Positions 42,074 through 50,314 are shown, numbered from the stretch's first letter. The stretch: 64,000 bases of DNA from Pseudooceanicola sp050897975 (GCF_050897975.1 NZ_JBPAXY010000007.1:310001-374000); one strand, 5' to 3'. Numbers and translations are program-made. Notes: a model not told the origin generated them from the sequence alone.

Positions 42074-42885
42074 GCGAGAGGGGGAAGCCGCAATTTCAAG
42101 CGCTTTGGAAGATTGAAGATCAGCTTAGAGAGGCTGTGCGCGAGATATTCCCTGCGAAGCTAACACTTGACGGGGAGACACCAGCCGAGTGGCCTGCTGG
42201 GATAGGTGGCTTGGATGATCCTACCTTCGTGAAAGCAGTTCAGGATGGTGTCGCGTATTACTGTGTCGAGGATCTGCTGTGGCCGGATGGTAAGCAGAAG
42301 CCCCCCAACCAAAACCTTTTCTTTAGAAAGTTTTGCATTGGGGAGCTGATTGGTTTTGCTGACGGCGGAGAGCTTGGCCTTGATCGTGTGCTTCTTCCTG
42401 ACAGGCACCCGGGGCGTCAGCCTGTTTCTCTTCGTTCATACGACGATGCGCTCAGGTACTATGAGGTGGGTCGAAGAAGGGCCGAACTCTTTCAGTTTAT
42501 CACTCATCGCTGGGCGCTTCGTGCTGACATCGGTGACAGGTATGACGATGCGACTGGTGGTATTCCGGACCTAGATCTAGGGACGTTGGGCCTTGTGGGT
42601 GATCCACCTTCCAAGATTGAAGAAAGACGCCTGCCAGAGTTGCGCTTTGTGGTTGGTGACGGCGTAAAAGATCTAACCGTCCCGCCAAGCTCCGACCGGG
42701 AGCACGCCTTCCGACGACAGGTCAACTTGCTTCTTGAAAGATGGAAGGCTGAGGCCTCGGACAACAGGAAAAGGCCTCCCGCACGATGGCTGAGAGCGTC
42801 CCTCAACGAATGCGTGGATGAGGGGTTTGTACGCACCTACTCGCGGGCAATGTCGGACGCACTAGCGCTTCAAGTCGACGCCTGA
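42070..42885 (+). CDS. Unknown protein coupled to the integrase
   Basis: A 271-aa soluble protein, charged, no membrane segment and no known motif. Landmarks: QFQALWKIEDQLREAVREIF, PQNQ-like loop KPPNQNLFFRKF, and a Trp/Arg-rich RRRAELFQFITHRWALRADI. Starts in ATGA overlap with the integrase stop, so produced with it; a role in recombination directionality or in host interaction is possible but unproved. Confidence 0.75.
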   Translation: MSERGKPQFQALWKIEDQLREAVREIFPAKLTLDGETPAEWPAGIGGLDDPTFVKAVQDGVAYYCVEDLLWPDGKQKPPNQNLFFRKFCIGELIGFADGGELGLDRVLLPDRHPGRQPVSLRSYDDALRYYEVGRRRAELFQFITHRWALRADIGDRYDDATGGIPDLDLGTLGLVGDPPSKIEERRLPELRFVVGDGVKDLTVPPSSDREHAFRRQVNLLLERWKAEASDNRKRPPARWLRASLNECVDEGFVRTYSRAMSDALALQVDA

Positions 42886-42942
42886 AGCGCTAGAGACGGT
42901 GAGTGTCATCGATTGACTTTGGGTCGATGTGCTCGATGCCTG

Positions 42943-43356
42943 TCAGCGACAGGTCGTTACGTAGCTTCCAAGTTGGTTGCAGTAGTAGTACTGCGAACCT
43001 CCGCCAAGCTGGTAGCTCTGAGCCTGCGGTGCTTGGTAGGTCGGGTAGTAGGTCTGCGTGGCAGGTAGGCGATAAGAGGCAGATTGTTGGGCCAAGTCCG
43101 CAGACTTCTGAGCCTGAATCTGCTTCTGCTGGGTTCGATAGTTGGCAACCGCTTGGCAGGCCTGAAGGTTATTTGCTGCGCAAGCAGCCTCCAAGCGTGC
43201 CACTTCGACGGGGTCTCCATCTCTTTGGTAGCAGGACACCACATCTCCAGCCCGACAATTAGCCTCTACCTGAGCCATAAAGGCCTGCTGCTGAGGCGAG
43301 GGGCCACACGCAGCCAAACCAAGAGCCAACGCTATCGCTAAGAACCTGAAAAGCAT
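42943..43356 (-). CDS. Predicted small lipoprotein
   Basis: A 137-aa exported protein with signal MLFRFLAIALALGLAAC; the LAAC lipobox gives Cys17 as the lipidation site. The mature part has four or more further cysteines (NCRAGDVVSCY, EAACAANNLQACQ) that may form disulfides, and a Gln/Tyr-rich tail ending in YYYCNQLGSYVTTC. AAAGGAC before the ATG. Longer in-frame start at 43509 rejected as it would bury the signal. Divergent from the AlpA-like gene; a 14-bp repeat lies in its upstream region. Confidence 0.7.
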   Translation of the reverse strand: MLFRFLAIALALGLAACGPSPQQQAFMAQVEANCRAGDVVSCYQRDGDPVEVARLEAACAANNLQACQAVANYRTQQKQIQAQKSADLAQQSASYRLPATQTYYPTYQAPQAQSYQLGGGSQYYYCNQLGSYVTTCR

Positions 43357-43614
43357 GGATGAAGTCCTTTCTGAAATGCTTGTCCCCACGTTTCGAGGTT
43401 GATCGCGTCGAAAAGATGACCGGTTGGTGATCTTTGTGGGAGGGGAGCTTCCCAAGGCGAGTGAATGTACATCCTCGCCAGCTTCCTGCCCCGGTGCACC
43501 CGGGTTCACTGTCTTCTAATCTCGAACGTTTCGAGCCGCCGGGGGTGGGCGTAAGTTCGCTTCAATTGCTTCGATTAGCCTAATTGAAGCGTTCTCGAAG
43601 AGGAGTGAAGTGGT
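43357..43614. other. Divergent intergenic region of the element (258 bases)
   Basis: No gene. Holds copy 1 (inverted) of the 14-bp element repeat at 43495-43508 and a TTCAATTGCTTCGATTAGCC / TAATTGAAGC stretch (43560-43590) with TTCAATT...AATTGAA symmetry, a possible operator just before the AlpA-like gene. Confidence 0.5.
43495..43508 (-). repeat. Element 14-bp repeat, copy 1
   Basis: TGAACCCGGGTGCA on the minus strand, facing the lipoprotein gene. Near-palindrome centred on CCCGGG. Confidence 0.8.
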
Positions 43615-43920
43615 GTGGTGGATTACGGGAATGACGAACACAGCAAGCTCGGTGCTACGGGTGGCAGCTCCAACTCGGATCTTGGGCTGCCCGTAAAGAG
43701 GGGAATGATGAGCGCCGGGCAGATCGCTGACTGCCTAGGCGTCTCGACTGGGACGGTCTGGCTTTGGTGCCGCACTGTCCCTGACTTCCCTAAACCAATC
43801 AGGATTTCGGCGCGCTGCACGCGCTGGGTGAAGTCGGACGTCGATGCTTGGTTCGAAAGCCGACGCTCCGGCACTGAAGCCAAATTTTCCAAGGAGACGG
43901 CAAATGAAGCCCAAAATTGA
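43615..43920 (+). CDS. AlpA-like phage/element transcriptional regulator
   Basis: A 101-aa protein. The second half is a MerR/AlpA-type winged HTH: MSAGQIADCLGVSTGTVWLW followed by TVPDFPKPIRISARCTRWVKSDVDAWF. AlpA proteins activate excision or element genes. GTG at 43615 follows AGGAG; the ATGs at 43705/43708, with AGAGGGGA in front, would give a shorter protein that is the AlpA domain alone, about 70 residues. Overlaps the next gene by 17 bases. Confidence 0.82.
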   Translation: MVDYGNDEHSKLGATGGSSNSDLGLPVKRGMMSAGQIADCLGVSTGTVWLWCRTVPDFPKPIRISARCTRWVKSDVDAWFESRRSGTEAKFSKETANEAQN

Positions 43921-44251
43921 ACCCGGGTGCACCGAGAACCAAGATCACAGCACCCTGTCTTATCGTTGGGGGTTAGCCGGGCCGCAGGAGGCATCCGGCC
44001 CTGTCAGCACGAAGGTGTCCGAGCTGGGCCGGGTGTCGGCAGAACGTAAGAGTATTGCCAGCGCGTTCGGTGTCGATCCTGCGCGGTCGCAAGATCAGGC
44101 CAAGAAGTCTGCAAGGGCCATGGATGGCCGGGTGGAGCGCCGCCGAAAGATCGAACGAACGTTAGGCATCACATTGGACGCCCCTGCCTACCCGGAGGAG
44201 GTGCAGGACAACGCTATCAGCCAAACATTTGGCGTTGGTTCGAAACGGTAG
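43904..44251 (+). CDS. Unknown small basic protein
   Basis: A 115-aa basic protein (MKPKIEPGCTENQDHSTLSY start; KKSARAMDGRVERRRKIERT in the middle), no known motif. AAGGAGACGG precedes the ATG. Its start overlaps the end of the AlpA-like gene, and repeat copy 2 lies inside its first codons (43918-43931). May bind nucleic acid given charge; no stronger claim. Confidence 0.6.
   Translation: MKPKIEPGCTENQDHSTLSYRWGLAGPQEASGPVSTKVSELGRVSAERKSIASAFGVDPARSQDQAKKSARAMDGRVERRRKIERTLGITLDAPAYPEEVQDNAISQTFGVGSKR
43918..43931 (+). repeat. Element 14-bp repeat, copy 2
   Basis: TGAACCCGGGTGCA, perfect copy, in the 5' end of the 115-aa gene. Confidence 0.85.
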
Positions 44252-44270
44252 AAGGCTAGGAGAGAATTCG

Positions 44271-44564
44271 ATGGCTGACACCACACCGACACATCTCGCC
44301 ACGCTTGTCCGAGGCCGCAGGTACATCCTGCTTCAGCCCAGCGCAGGCGATCCAAGCCAAATGAAGCCTTTGGTCTTCGAGAAGGGGGTGCCTGTCCCGG
44401 TTACGGAGACAACCAAGGCATATCTCGATGCCGCTGCACGTGACGCCGTGGACTATCGCATCGGCGCTCATCAAGTCAGCGAGGCACGTAGTGAAGGAAA
44501 GTTCCTGTTCGAGGAAATCGACCTTGGCGACCAAGGGAACGTGATCGGGTCCACCTCTGCGTAG
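44271..44564 (+). CDS. Unknown small protein
   Basis: A 97-aa soluble protein: THLATLVRGRRYILLQPSAG and VFEKGVPVPVTETTKAYLDA, acidic C terminus. Predicted mixed alpha/beta. TAGGAGAGAA before the ATG. The GRRYxLx...F.KGxPxxVT pattern resembles small phage-type structural proteins, but I cannot name a family. Confidence 0.65.
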   Translation: MADTTPTHLATLVRGRRYILLQPSAGDPSQMKPLVFEKGVPVPVTETTKAYLDAAARDAVDYRIGAHQVSEARSEGKFLFEEIDLGDQGNVIGSTSA

Positions 44565-44637
44565 GCCTGTTTCAGCGCGGCCCGCTGCGAGAGCGTGTTC
44601 GGGCGCGCAAGTCCCAGAACATCGAGTGAGATCAAGA

Positions 44638-44925
44638 ATGAACGACAACCATGTCGAAGACACGGCTTCCGGAGAGGTTTCGGCCTCGGCCATCAGGCGC
44701 ACAACTGCCTCGCTGTGTGGGCGCTTGAGTGAATATGCGCTGATGCTCAACTCGCACGCCGACGCAGAGCTTTCCGCGCTGGCAAATCGCTCCGATCTGA
44801 ATGACGGCAACGATCATCTAGTGCGGGCGACCAGTTTCGTATTCGCGCAAAGACGGGTGCTTGAGCTGCAGGATACCTTGAGTGCGCTTCAGGGTCTGGA
44901 AGCCCTTCGGGCGGAGGAGCGCTGA
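44638..44925 (+). CDS. Unknown small helical protein
   Basis: A 95-aa alpha-helical protein with a leucine-rich second half (FAQRRVLELQDTLSALQGLE). No motif. ATG at 44638, with a GTG at 44626 as alternative. It precedes the RT gene by about 110 bases and may be on the same transcript. Confidence 0.6.
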   Translation: MNDNHVEDTASGEVSASAIRRTTASLCGRLSEYALMLNSHADAELSALANRSDLNDGNDHLVRATSFVFAQRRVLELQDTLSALQGLEALRAEER

Positions 44926-44991
44926 TAGGGGGCGTAGGCGCCTCGTCAGCCCCCAGACGGACGGCGAAGGAGGTCGACCGGCGTCGATCCT

Positions 44992-45012
44992 GTTCGGCTT
45001 GAGTTGCCGAAC
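44992..45012 (+). other. Hairpin immediately upstream of the reverse transcriptase gene
   Basis: GTTCGGC (44992-44998), loop TTGAGTT, GCCGAAC (45006-45012), perfect 7-bp stem ending 21 bases before the RT ATG. Possibly a translation control element or part of a non-coding RNA associated with the RT. Confidence 0.5.
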
Positions 45013-45033
45013 GATGTGTTCCAAGGCGGAGAG

Positions 45034-46422
45034 ATGGCCGTGAATTACGAGCAAAGACTTGAAGATGTTGAGTTGAACCCGGGTGCAGTGGATGGCGCGA
45101 ACGCCGAGTGGTGCAAAGACTGCGATCAGGCGAACCTTATATTCCAGAGGAAAGCTCAGGCCATCTCAGCGGCAACGCAAGCCGGGAAGAGATTGCAGCC
45201 TGTCGTGCGTGAATTTCTTCGGCATCCCAAAGTGAGGCTGGCTGCGTCTCTGCGGGCGCTGGGCGGAGCATCCAGCAAGGAGCAGATCCTTGACCTCCGC
45301 GAGCGCGTGAATGCTTGGGCGACCGATTATCCTCCAATCCGGTGGCACGCGCGGCGAAAGCCAGACGGCACCTCGCGATCCATCTGCATTCTGCCCCCTG
45401 AGCTGAAGGCTGTTCACTACATGGTAGCCGAAGTTGTCAGGCAGCAGCTTGCTCGCTCTGAGAGCTTGTATGGCGTCTCTGGCGCCAGCCGTGACGACGC
45501 TGCGCGCACCCTCAAGCAGCTTCAGAACGACGGACATGTCTATCTCGCGCAGACCGACATCGTAGATTGCTTTCAGAGTGTCGACCCCGACGCTCTGTAC
45601 CAGCTCCCACTGCCGCAGGAGGTCATACGCCGAGCACTAGACCCACGTAACCTTACGATCATCGAGGAGGGGGGCTACCGAACTTCGCAGGTTCACCACG
45701 CTAGCTCTCTCTCCGGTGCTATACACGTAACACACAAGGCAAGCGGGCCGAAGGGCCTAATGCAAGGCTCCCCGGCGTCCAGTATCATCCTCGCGTGGCT
45801 GCTGAACGGGCTCCCATCGAGGGAGAGCGCACGCGTCCTACTTTGCTTCGACAACATTGCTGTCGCGGCACGGACGCCTGAAGGATGCCGGGAGATGGCT
45901 GACACCTTGATCGCCCACTTTGAGCGGTGCCCAGCAGGCCCGCTTGCGCTGTGTGTGCCCGAGTTTGCGGACGGGACCGCTATGTCCTTTCTCGGCTATG
46001 TATTCGACCCTGTCAGGCACGACATTGGGATAGATGGGAATGCTCTGAACCGTTTGGAACGGCGCCTCGTCTCAGAGGAAGCAGCAGACGAGCTTCATGT
46101 TCGCACGGTGGTGGAGTGCCATGAAGCCGTGGTGCAAGACCTGCCGTTCCTGTCTGTGGTCAATCCACTGGCGAACGAGCCCCCGGCGCGTGTTTGGAGA
46201 ACCCTTCGAGAGTTTCGTGCAGGGTTTCCTGCCGCTCACTCGGACTGCTCGGAGTTGAATTACTACCTCGAAACCTCTGCATATGTCGCTGAAGCTCGCG
46301 GAGACTGGCGGATCGAACATCTTCACCGGAACCTGTTTGCGGAACGCGGGACAGTGGAAGACAGGGCGCTCCGTGCAATCCTCAGCCGATGCCCGAGGAA
46401 CGCCATGGAGGTGCCGAAATGA
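45034..46422 (+). CDS. Divergent reverse transcriptase with CFDN catalytic motif
   Basis: A 462-aa RT-like protein. Motif 1/2 region: IRWHARRKPDGTSRSICILP followed by a helix AVHYMVAEVVRQQL. Motif A D175-IVD-x-F180 (QTDIVDCFQSVD), motif B GLMQGSPASSIILAW (Q244-G245-S-P), motif C LLCFDNIAVAA (C271-F272-D273-N274) in place of YADD, and a motif D/E MSFLGYVF. The second metal-ligand Asp is thus Asn while the first is kept. N-terminal 90 residues are helical and not recognised; a C-terminal region of about 110 residues follows the palm. Element-borne RTs of this sort (retrons, Abi and DRT proteins) often defend against phage. ATG at 45034 follows AAGGCGGAG. Its stop overlaps the next gene. Confidence 0.82.
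   Translation: MAVNYEQRLEDVELNPGAVDGANAEWCKDCDQANLIFQRKAQAISAATQAGKRLQPVVREFLRHPKVRLAASLRALGGASSKEQILDLRERVNAWATDYPPIRWHARRKPDGTSRSICILPPELKAVHYMVAEVVRQQLARSESLYGVSGASRDDAARTLKQLQNDGHVYLAQTDIVDCFQSVDPDALYQLPLPQEVIRRALDPRNLTIIEEGGYRTSQVHHASSLSGAIHVTHKASGPKGLMQGSPASSIILAWLLNGLPSRESARVLLCFDNIAVAARTPEGCREMADTLIAHFERCPAGPLALCVPEFADGTAMSFLGYVFDPVRHDIGIDGNALNRLERRLVSEEAADELHVRTVVECHEAVVQDLPFLSVVNPLANEPPARVWRTLREFRAGFPAAHSDCSELNYYLETSAYVAEARGDWRIEHLHRNLFAERGTVEDRALRAILSRCPRNAMEVPK
45074..45087 (+). repeat. Element 14-bp repeat, copy 3
   Basis: TGAACCCGGGTGCA, perfect copy, 40 bases into the RT coding region. Confidence 0.85.
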
Positions 46423-46691
46423 GCTTGTTTCTCCTAGGTCTAGCTCTTGCATATCTGTCCTTGGGGCAGGTTTTCTGGCGCAAGATCGTCATGCGACCAT
46501 GGACACCAGAAGATCGGGTGCGCGCAGGCAGCGAGACAGCCTTCCTCGACGATGTTGCCGCGCGTGCGCCTCTTGAGATTGGGGAGAAACAGCAGTGGGC
46601 AAGCTACTACATCGTCAAGGGCAGCTTTGTTCTCTTCTGGCCCGGCTTTTTGCTGTTTGGTTTCCTAGCTGGGCGCATGTTCGGGAAGTGA
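46419..46691 (+). CDS. Small two-helix membrane protein coupled to the RT
   Basis: A 90-aa protein with two membrane segments (about 3-20, LFLLGLALAYLSLGQVFW; about 66-86, KGSFVLFWPGFLLFGFLAG) separated by a charged 45-residue loop. Its ATG overlaps the RT stop (ATGA), forcing co-expression. Retron-type systems are known where the RT is paired with a small membrane effector; by analogy this may be the toxic partner. That role is inference, and no homologue is recognised. Confidence 0.75.
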   Translation: MSLFLLGLALAYLSLGQVFWRKIVMRPWTPEDRVRAGSETAFLDDVAARAPLEIGEKQQWASYYIVKGSFVLFWPGFLLFGFLAGRMFGK

Positions 46692-46711
46692 AACGTGTAA
46701 CGAGAGCGTAG

Positions 46712-46754
46712 CGCTGGGCGCGAGGCTCCATGCCACCGGAGGCGCGGCCCAGCG
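46712..46754 (+). ncRNA. Candidate structured RNA downstream of RT module
   Basis: CGCTGGGC (46712-46719) pairs with GCCCAGCG (46747-46754); inside, CTCC and GGAG around ATGCCACC can pair. No T-run, so not a classic terminator. Repeat copy 4 begins 4 bases later. Either a 3'-end structure or a small RNA linked to the RT. Confidence 0.35.
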
Positions 46755-46757
46755 TGG

Positions 46758-46771
46758 TGAACCCGGGTGCA
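46758..46771 (+). repeat. Element 14-bp repeat, copy 4
   Basis: TGAACCCGGGTGCA, perfect copy, 79 bases before the HTH gene start. Confidence 0.85.
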
Positions 46772-46849
46772 ATGTGGGACTGATCCTCGAACCTTTGTGC
46801 CGGTTAGTGCCGGAGTTTGCCCCCTAATTTAAGCGAAGGAACGTACCTG

Positions 46850-47536
46850 ATGACAGATCAGGCTGGCGAACATACCCCAACGGAAGACGGCGTCTCCACA
46901 CTCGGTCGGTCCAGTGAAATTTACACGCCGTCCACTGAAGCGGCTGTGCCTCTGAGCCCAGCGCAGCATATCCGCAATCTGGGCCGGGTTCGTTCCGAGC
47001 ATCAGTGGGAGGTGGTGCGTGAGTACCTACACCCGATGGTCATGCAGAACTATTCCGGCGCGGCCATTGCTGAAGCATTCGGCATTTCTATCGACACTGC
47101 ATATCGGTGGCGTAAGCGCCTGCTGGCCGATTTGCGTGAAGAAGCGGTCCGGCTTCAGCCTCGGGATTTCATCATGGAGAGCCTGTCGTCTCTTCGCCGG
47201 GCGCGTGCTGAGGCGTGGGAGCAATTTGAAGGGGCGCGAGATCCGCAGAGTAGACGTGCCTGCCTAAATCTTATCATCCAAACGGAGAACCATTTCTCGC
47301 GGATCGGGGAGCGCATCGGCATGTACGGTGGCCGTGGTGAGAAGCCCATGGCAGCTCGGACCTACAATGAGAACAGTGACGATGATGAGCAGGGTGTGCG
47401 TGCTCTTCGGGAGATGCTCTACTCGATGTTCTCGGGAATTTCGGAGGAGGTTTCTGAAGGGCAAGAAGCTGACCCTGAGAGCTACGAAGAGCTGTTGGAA
47501 GGCCTGTTTGCGTCGGAGGGCAGCGGGCCGCGTTGA
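46850..47536 (+). CDS. Helix-turn-helix DNA-binding protein, possible terminase-small-subunit type
   Basis: A 228-aa protein. A central HTH (YSGAAIAEAFGISIDTAYRW then RKRLLADL) is followed by a long helical segment (MESLSSLRRARAEAWEQFEG, ENHFSRIGERIGMYGG) and an acidic C terminus (about 165-228). The combination resembles small terminase subunits or element regulators. A repeat copy upstream makes it one candidate for the protein that binds the 14-bp sites. AAGGAA before the ATG. Confidence 0.7.
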   Translation: MTDQAGEHTPTEDGVSTLGRSSEIYTPSTEAAVPLSPAQHIRNLGRVRSEHQWEVVREYLHPMVMQNYSGAAIAEAFGISIDTAYRWRKRLLADLREEAVRLQPRDFIMESLSSLRRARAEAWEQFEGARDPQSRRACLNLIIQTENHFSRIGERIGMYGGRGEKPMAARTYNENSDDDEQGVRALREMLYSMFSGISEEVSEGQEADPESYEELLEGLFASEGSGPR

Positions 47537-47702
47537 GCAGGTAGCAGCAGATAGCAACGGCGCAAGTTTGCCTCTTGCAAAGAAAATTTCTTGAGTGCCA
47601 GTTGCCCTTCTTGTCGGGCAGTGACTTTTCAGCATTTAGCGGTGACACAGGTGCTTGAAGCCAATAAGTCATAAGGAAGAGGCTCTATCGCGAGAATTTT
47701 CC

Positions 47703-49064
47703 ATGGCGCAAAACTCCAATATTCGGATCAGACGACTTGATGATGGTACACTGTTCCGCATCTTCAATTCGGCATTTGAGGCTGGGAGTAGCGCGCTAGA
47801 GGCCGCGCGGGATGCTAAGAAGCTTAGCGGATCAGATTGCGCCATTGGTTTTGACTTTGACACAGTCTTGCCGTGGAAGCTTACCGAGGAAGATCTAGAG
47901 AACGCCGACCCGGGGCAGTATGCGCTGGGAACAATCAGTTTGTCATTCGAAGGGACTTATCAAGTTAATCGGCAGCAACGTCAGTCGCGTGTTTACTTCG
48001 CTGTTTCGAGAGGAACTGGTGACAGCCTAACGGATACACTGACCATTTCTTCAAGTGTGCATGGAAGTGAGATGCGGGGCGATGGTGAGCAGTCGGTGCA
48101 ACGATCTATTCATCGGGCGCTATCAAAAGTTATGCAGCCCGTTGCGCCTGAAGATGGGGGCCTAGTTTCCTCACTCAGCAATATTTCCCAAGCGTTCGAA
48201 ACTACATATCAGAGGATTGCGCTTGAGCTGTCCGGTGCGGTGGCGGCGGTAAGTAAGGAGCGAGCTGAGCAGATCACTGAGTTTCAGGAAGAGCGCAAGC
48301 GGCTGCAAGAAGAGATCGCTGTAGAACGCGATGAGATCCTCGCAGCCGCCAACCAAGCGAACGAGCGAGAGCGTGCTGAGCTGAAAGACGAAAAGCAGCG
48401 ACTTGCGGAAGAATGGAAGAAACTCGAAACGAGTAGCCACAAAGATGCAAGGCGTAAGCAGTTTCAGGCGCTTCAAGACGACTTGCGAAAAAGTATTGGT
48501 CGCCCCGTCACAGACACCGGGCAGCGTTTGACCCGTTTGTTGGTCTTCTTCGCGCTCATGTGTGCCGGTGTCTATGCAGGCTATTTCGCGTATCTGAGTT
48601 TTGACGTCGCGAACTTTGAGGCATCCGTAGTATCCCCGGCGGAGAGTGGTTCGTCTTTGACTGCGGCGGTGCTGCTGGTTTTACGATCTGCGCTTCTGAC
48701 CGCAGCGTCACTGTCGGCGTTCGTCGGTGCAGCCGCTTGGCTCCGGTACTTCTACAACCGAGATATGCAGGCGCAGGAAGAGCTGCTGCGCTTCCGAAAT
48801 GACATGGCGCGCGCTTCGTGGGTTATGGATGCCGCATTGGAAATTCGAAAAGAGCACGATGAGGAAATTCCTCCTGAGTGGATCAACGGTGTAACACAGG
48901 GTCTGTTTGCAGCTTCCAAGCGTGAAACTTTGGAGGAAGGGGCGCAGGCTCTGGCCGCATTGATGGGTCTCTCTGCTTCAGCCAGTTTTGGCCCCGGTGG
49001 GCCACAAGTTCAGCTCAGCCGCAAGGGACGCAAAGCGATCTCTGGTGCGGTCGATGAAGCTTAG
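47703..49064 (+). CDS. Coiled-coil protein with C-terminal membrane helices
   Basis: A 453-aa protein. The N-terminal 170 residues are a soluble mixed domain (RIRRLDDGTLFRIFNSAFEA start). A strongly charged coiled coil spans about 185-265 (EERKRLQEEIAVERDEI, ERAELKDEKQRLAEEWKKLE). Two membrane segments follow at about 277-300 and 320-345, then a cytoplasmic tail of about 100 residues (HDEEIPPEWINGVTQGLFAA). No family recognised. Lower GC than chromosomal genes. The layout (sensor-like domain, coiled coil, membrane anchor) fits a membrane-active effector, but this is speculative. Confidence 0.7.
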   Translation: MAQNSNIRIRRLDDGTLFRIFNSAFEAGSSALEAARDAKKLSGSDCAIGFDFDTVLPWKLTEEDLENADPGQYALGTISLSFEGTYQVNRQQRQSRVYFAVSRGTGDSLTDTLTISSSVHGSEMRGDGEQSVQRSIHRALSKVMQPVAPEDGGLVSSLSNISQAFETTYQRIALELSGAVAAVSKERAEQITEFQEERKRLQEEIAVERDEILAAANQANERERAELKDEKQRLAEEWKKLETSSHKDARRKQFQALQDDLRKSIGRPVTDTGQRLTRLLVFFALMCAGVYAGYFAYLSFDVANFEASVVSPAESGSSLTAAVLLVLRSALLTAASLSAFVGAAAWLRYFYNRDMQAQEELLRFRNDMARASWVMDAALEIRKEHDEEIPPEWINGVTQGLFAASKRETLEEGAQALAALMGLSASASFGPGGPQVQLSRKGRKAISGAVDEA

Positions 49065-49210
49065 AAACTGCTCAACTGCAGCGCTGTGTCATGCGTGATG
49101 CCAAATACTCTCAGCGTCACGGGGGGCAGACGAGAATATCATTATGTGTCTTTCCGCAAGGGCTGCCTCGTGAGGGCAGTGCGAACTGCTTGCGTTCTCA
49201 GAGCTGAGGT

Positions 49211-50314
49211 TTACTTGGAGTAGACGTGGTCGATGGCGTCCAAACACAAAATAAATCCTCTCTCTGTACAGTGCCGAGCAATGTCCATGGCGGCAGAAAC
49301 TTGTTCTGTGCTCATTTTCTTTGTTGCGGAATCTCTCTTCTCTCTAAGTGAGGGGTTTGGGCTAAGTGTGCCCGCGTAATTGTAAATTGCGTGAGCAATA
49401 GTTATGTCTATGGGGCTAGTTTCATTCTGGCTGGAGTAGCTGGTGCCGCCAGAGAAGAAGTCACCTAGTTGCTCTAGCCGATATGCTCGATTGAATTCCC
49501 CTTGAGACTTCAAGCCGTAGAGGCGCCATCGATATTCTCCGTTAATCGCGTCGGCTCTGTTTTCTGTGTAGTACACTCGATAATATGCGGCGATCGAGTA
49601 GGCGGTGTCCGCGTCTATGCCGAGAGGTTGAGAATAGCCAAACTTTATCGCTTCATATACCATCCTGTTTGATGTTGACGCGTCCCCTCCTGCCTTTAGA
49701 TTTTCACGTGCGGCTTTAATTAGGATGCGGAAGTCTTCGGTGCTTCCAATTTCCACCTCTCTCGCAAGAGCTTCAGTCTCTAGCTCTTGGGCCTTCCGTG
49801 GGTCGAGAAGGAAGCCGTTAGAACCTGAGCTATAGAATCCTGCGATCGCCCTCATAGAGTCAGGGTCTTTCCTTTGGGCAGCGTCCTTAAGGAGGGAGAG
49901 GGCTGAATCTTTAGAGAAAAATTTTGGATACATCAAAAGCTTCTCGATCAGGTCGTCACCTGACTTAGACGTGCGGTATGTATAAAGTACCTCTCGCGCC
50001 AAACGGCCCATCGACTTAGGATAGCCTGCTTCAGACGCCCACGTGAGTAAATAGAGATACTCTTTGTGGTCATGGGGGCCGTGTTGGTTTGCGAGTAGGT
50101 CCGCCGCTTTTGCGATCTGAAGCGTCGATGCTCCGGAAGCTTCTCCTTCTAGGAAAATATCCCATAGAATTCTGTCGGCTTTGTCAAATTCATAGTCCCC
50201 ATAGAGATGTCGAGCTGTTTCCAAAGAATTTTCGACGTCTTCGAGGCTTTCGGCTGAGCTGCTTTGGGGCAAAACGATTGCAGAGACTAGGAATGCAAAG
50301 AGAACCTTCTTCAA
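49211..50314 (-). CDS. Secreted Sel1/tetratricopeptide-like repeat protein
   Basis: A 367-aa protein with a Sec signal (KKVLFAFLVSAIVLPQSSSA, cleavage near SSA-E). The mature part is helical with Sel1-like units (AAQRKDPDSMRAIAGFYSSG, EAIKFGYSQPLGIDADTAYS, ASEAGYPKSMGRLAREVLY) that usually mediate protein contacts. Much lower GC than all other genes here, so a recent acquisition. Convergent with the coiled-coil gene; last large gene before the right end. Confidence 0.75.
   Translation of the reverse strand: MKKVLFAFLVSAIVLPQSSSAESLEDVENSLETARHLYGDYEFDKADRILWDIFLEGEASGASTLQIAKAADLLANQHGPHDHKEYLYLLTWASEAGYPKSMGRLAREVLYTYRTSKSGDDLIEKLLMYPKFFSKDSALSLLKDAAQRKDPDSMRAIAGFYSSGSNGFLLDPRKAQELETEALAREVEIGSTEDFRILIKAARENLKAGGDASTSNRMVYEAIKFGYSQPLGIDADTAYSIAAYYRVYYTENRADAINGEYRWRLYGLKSQGEFNRAYRLEQLGDFFSGGTSYSSQNETSPIDITIAHAIYNYAGTLSPNPSLREKRDSATKKMSTEQVSAAMDIARHCTERGFILCLDAIDHVYSK

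Noticed and set aside
43495..46771. Diversity-generating retroelement around the RT
   Set aside because: No template/variable repeat pair was seen near the RT and motif B is QGSPAS rather than the DGR form; the 14-bp repeats are too short and all identical.
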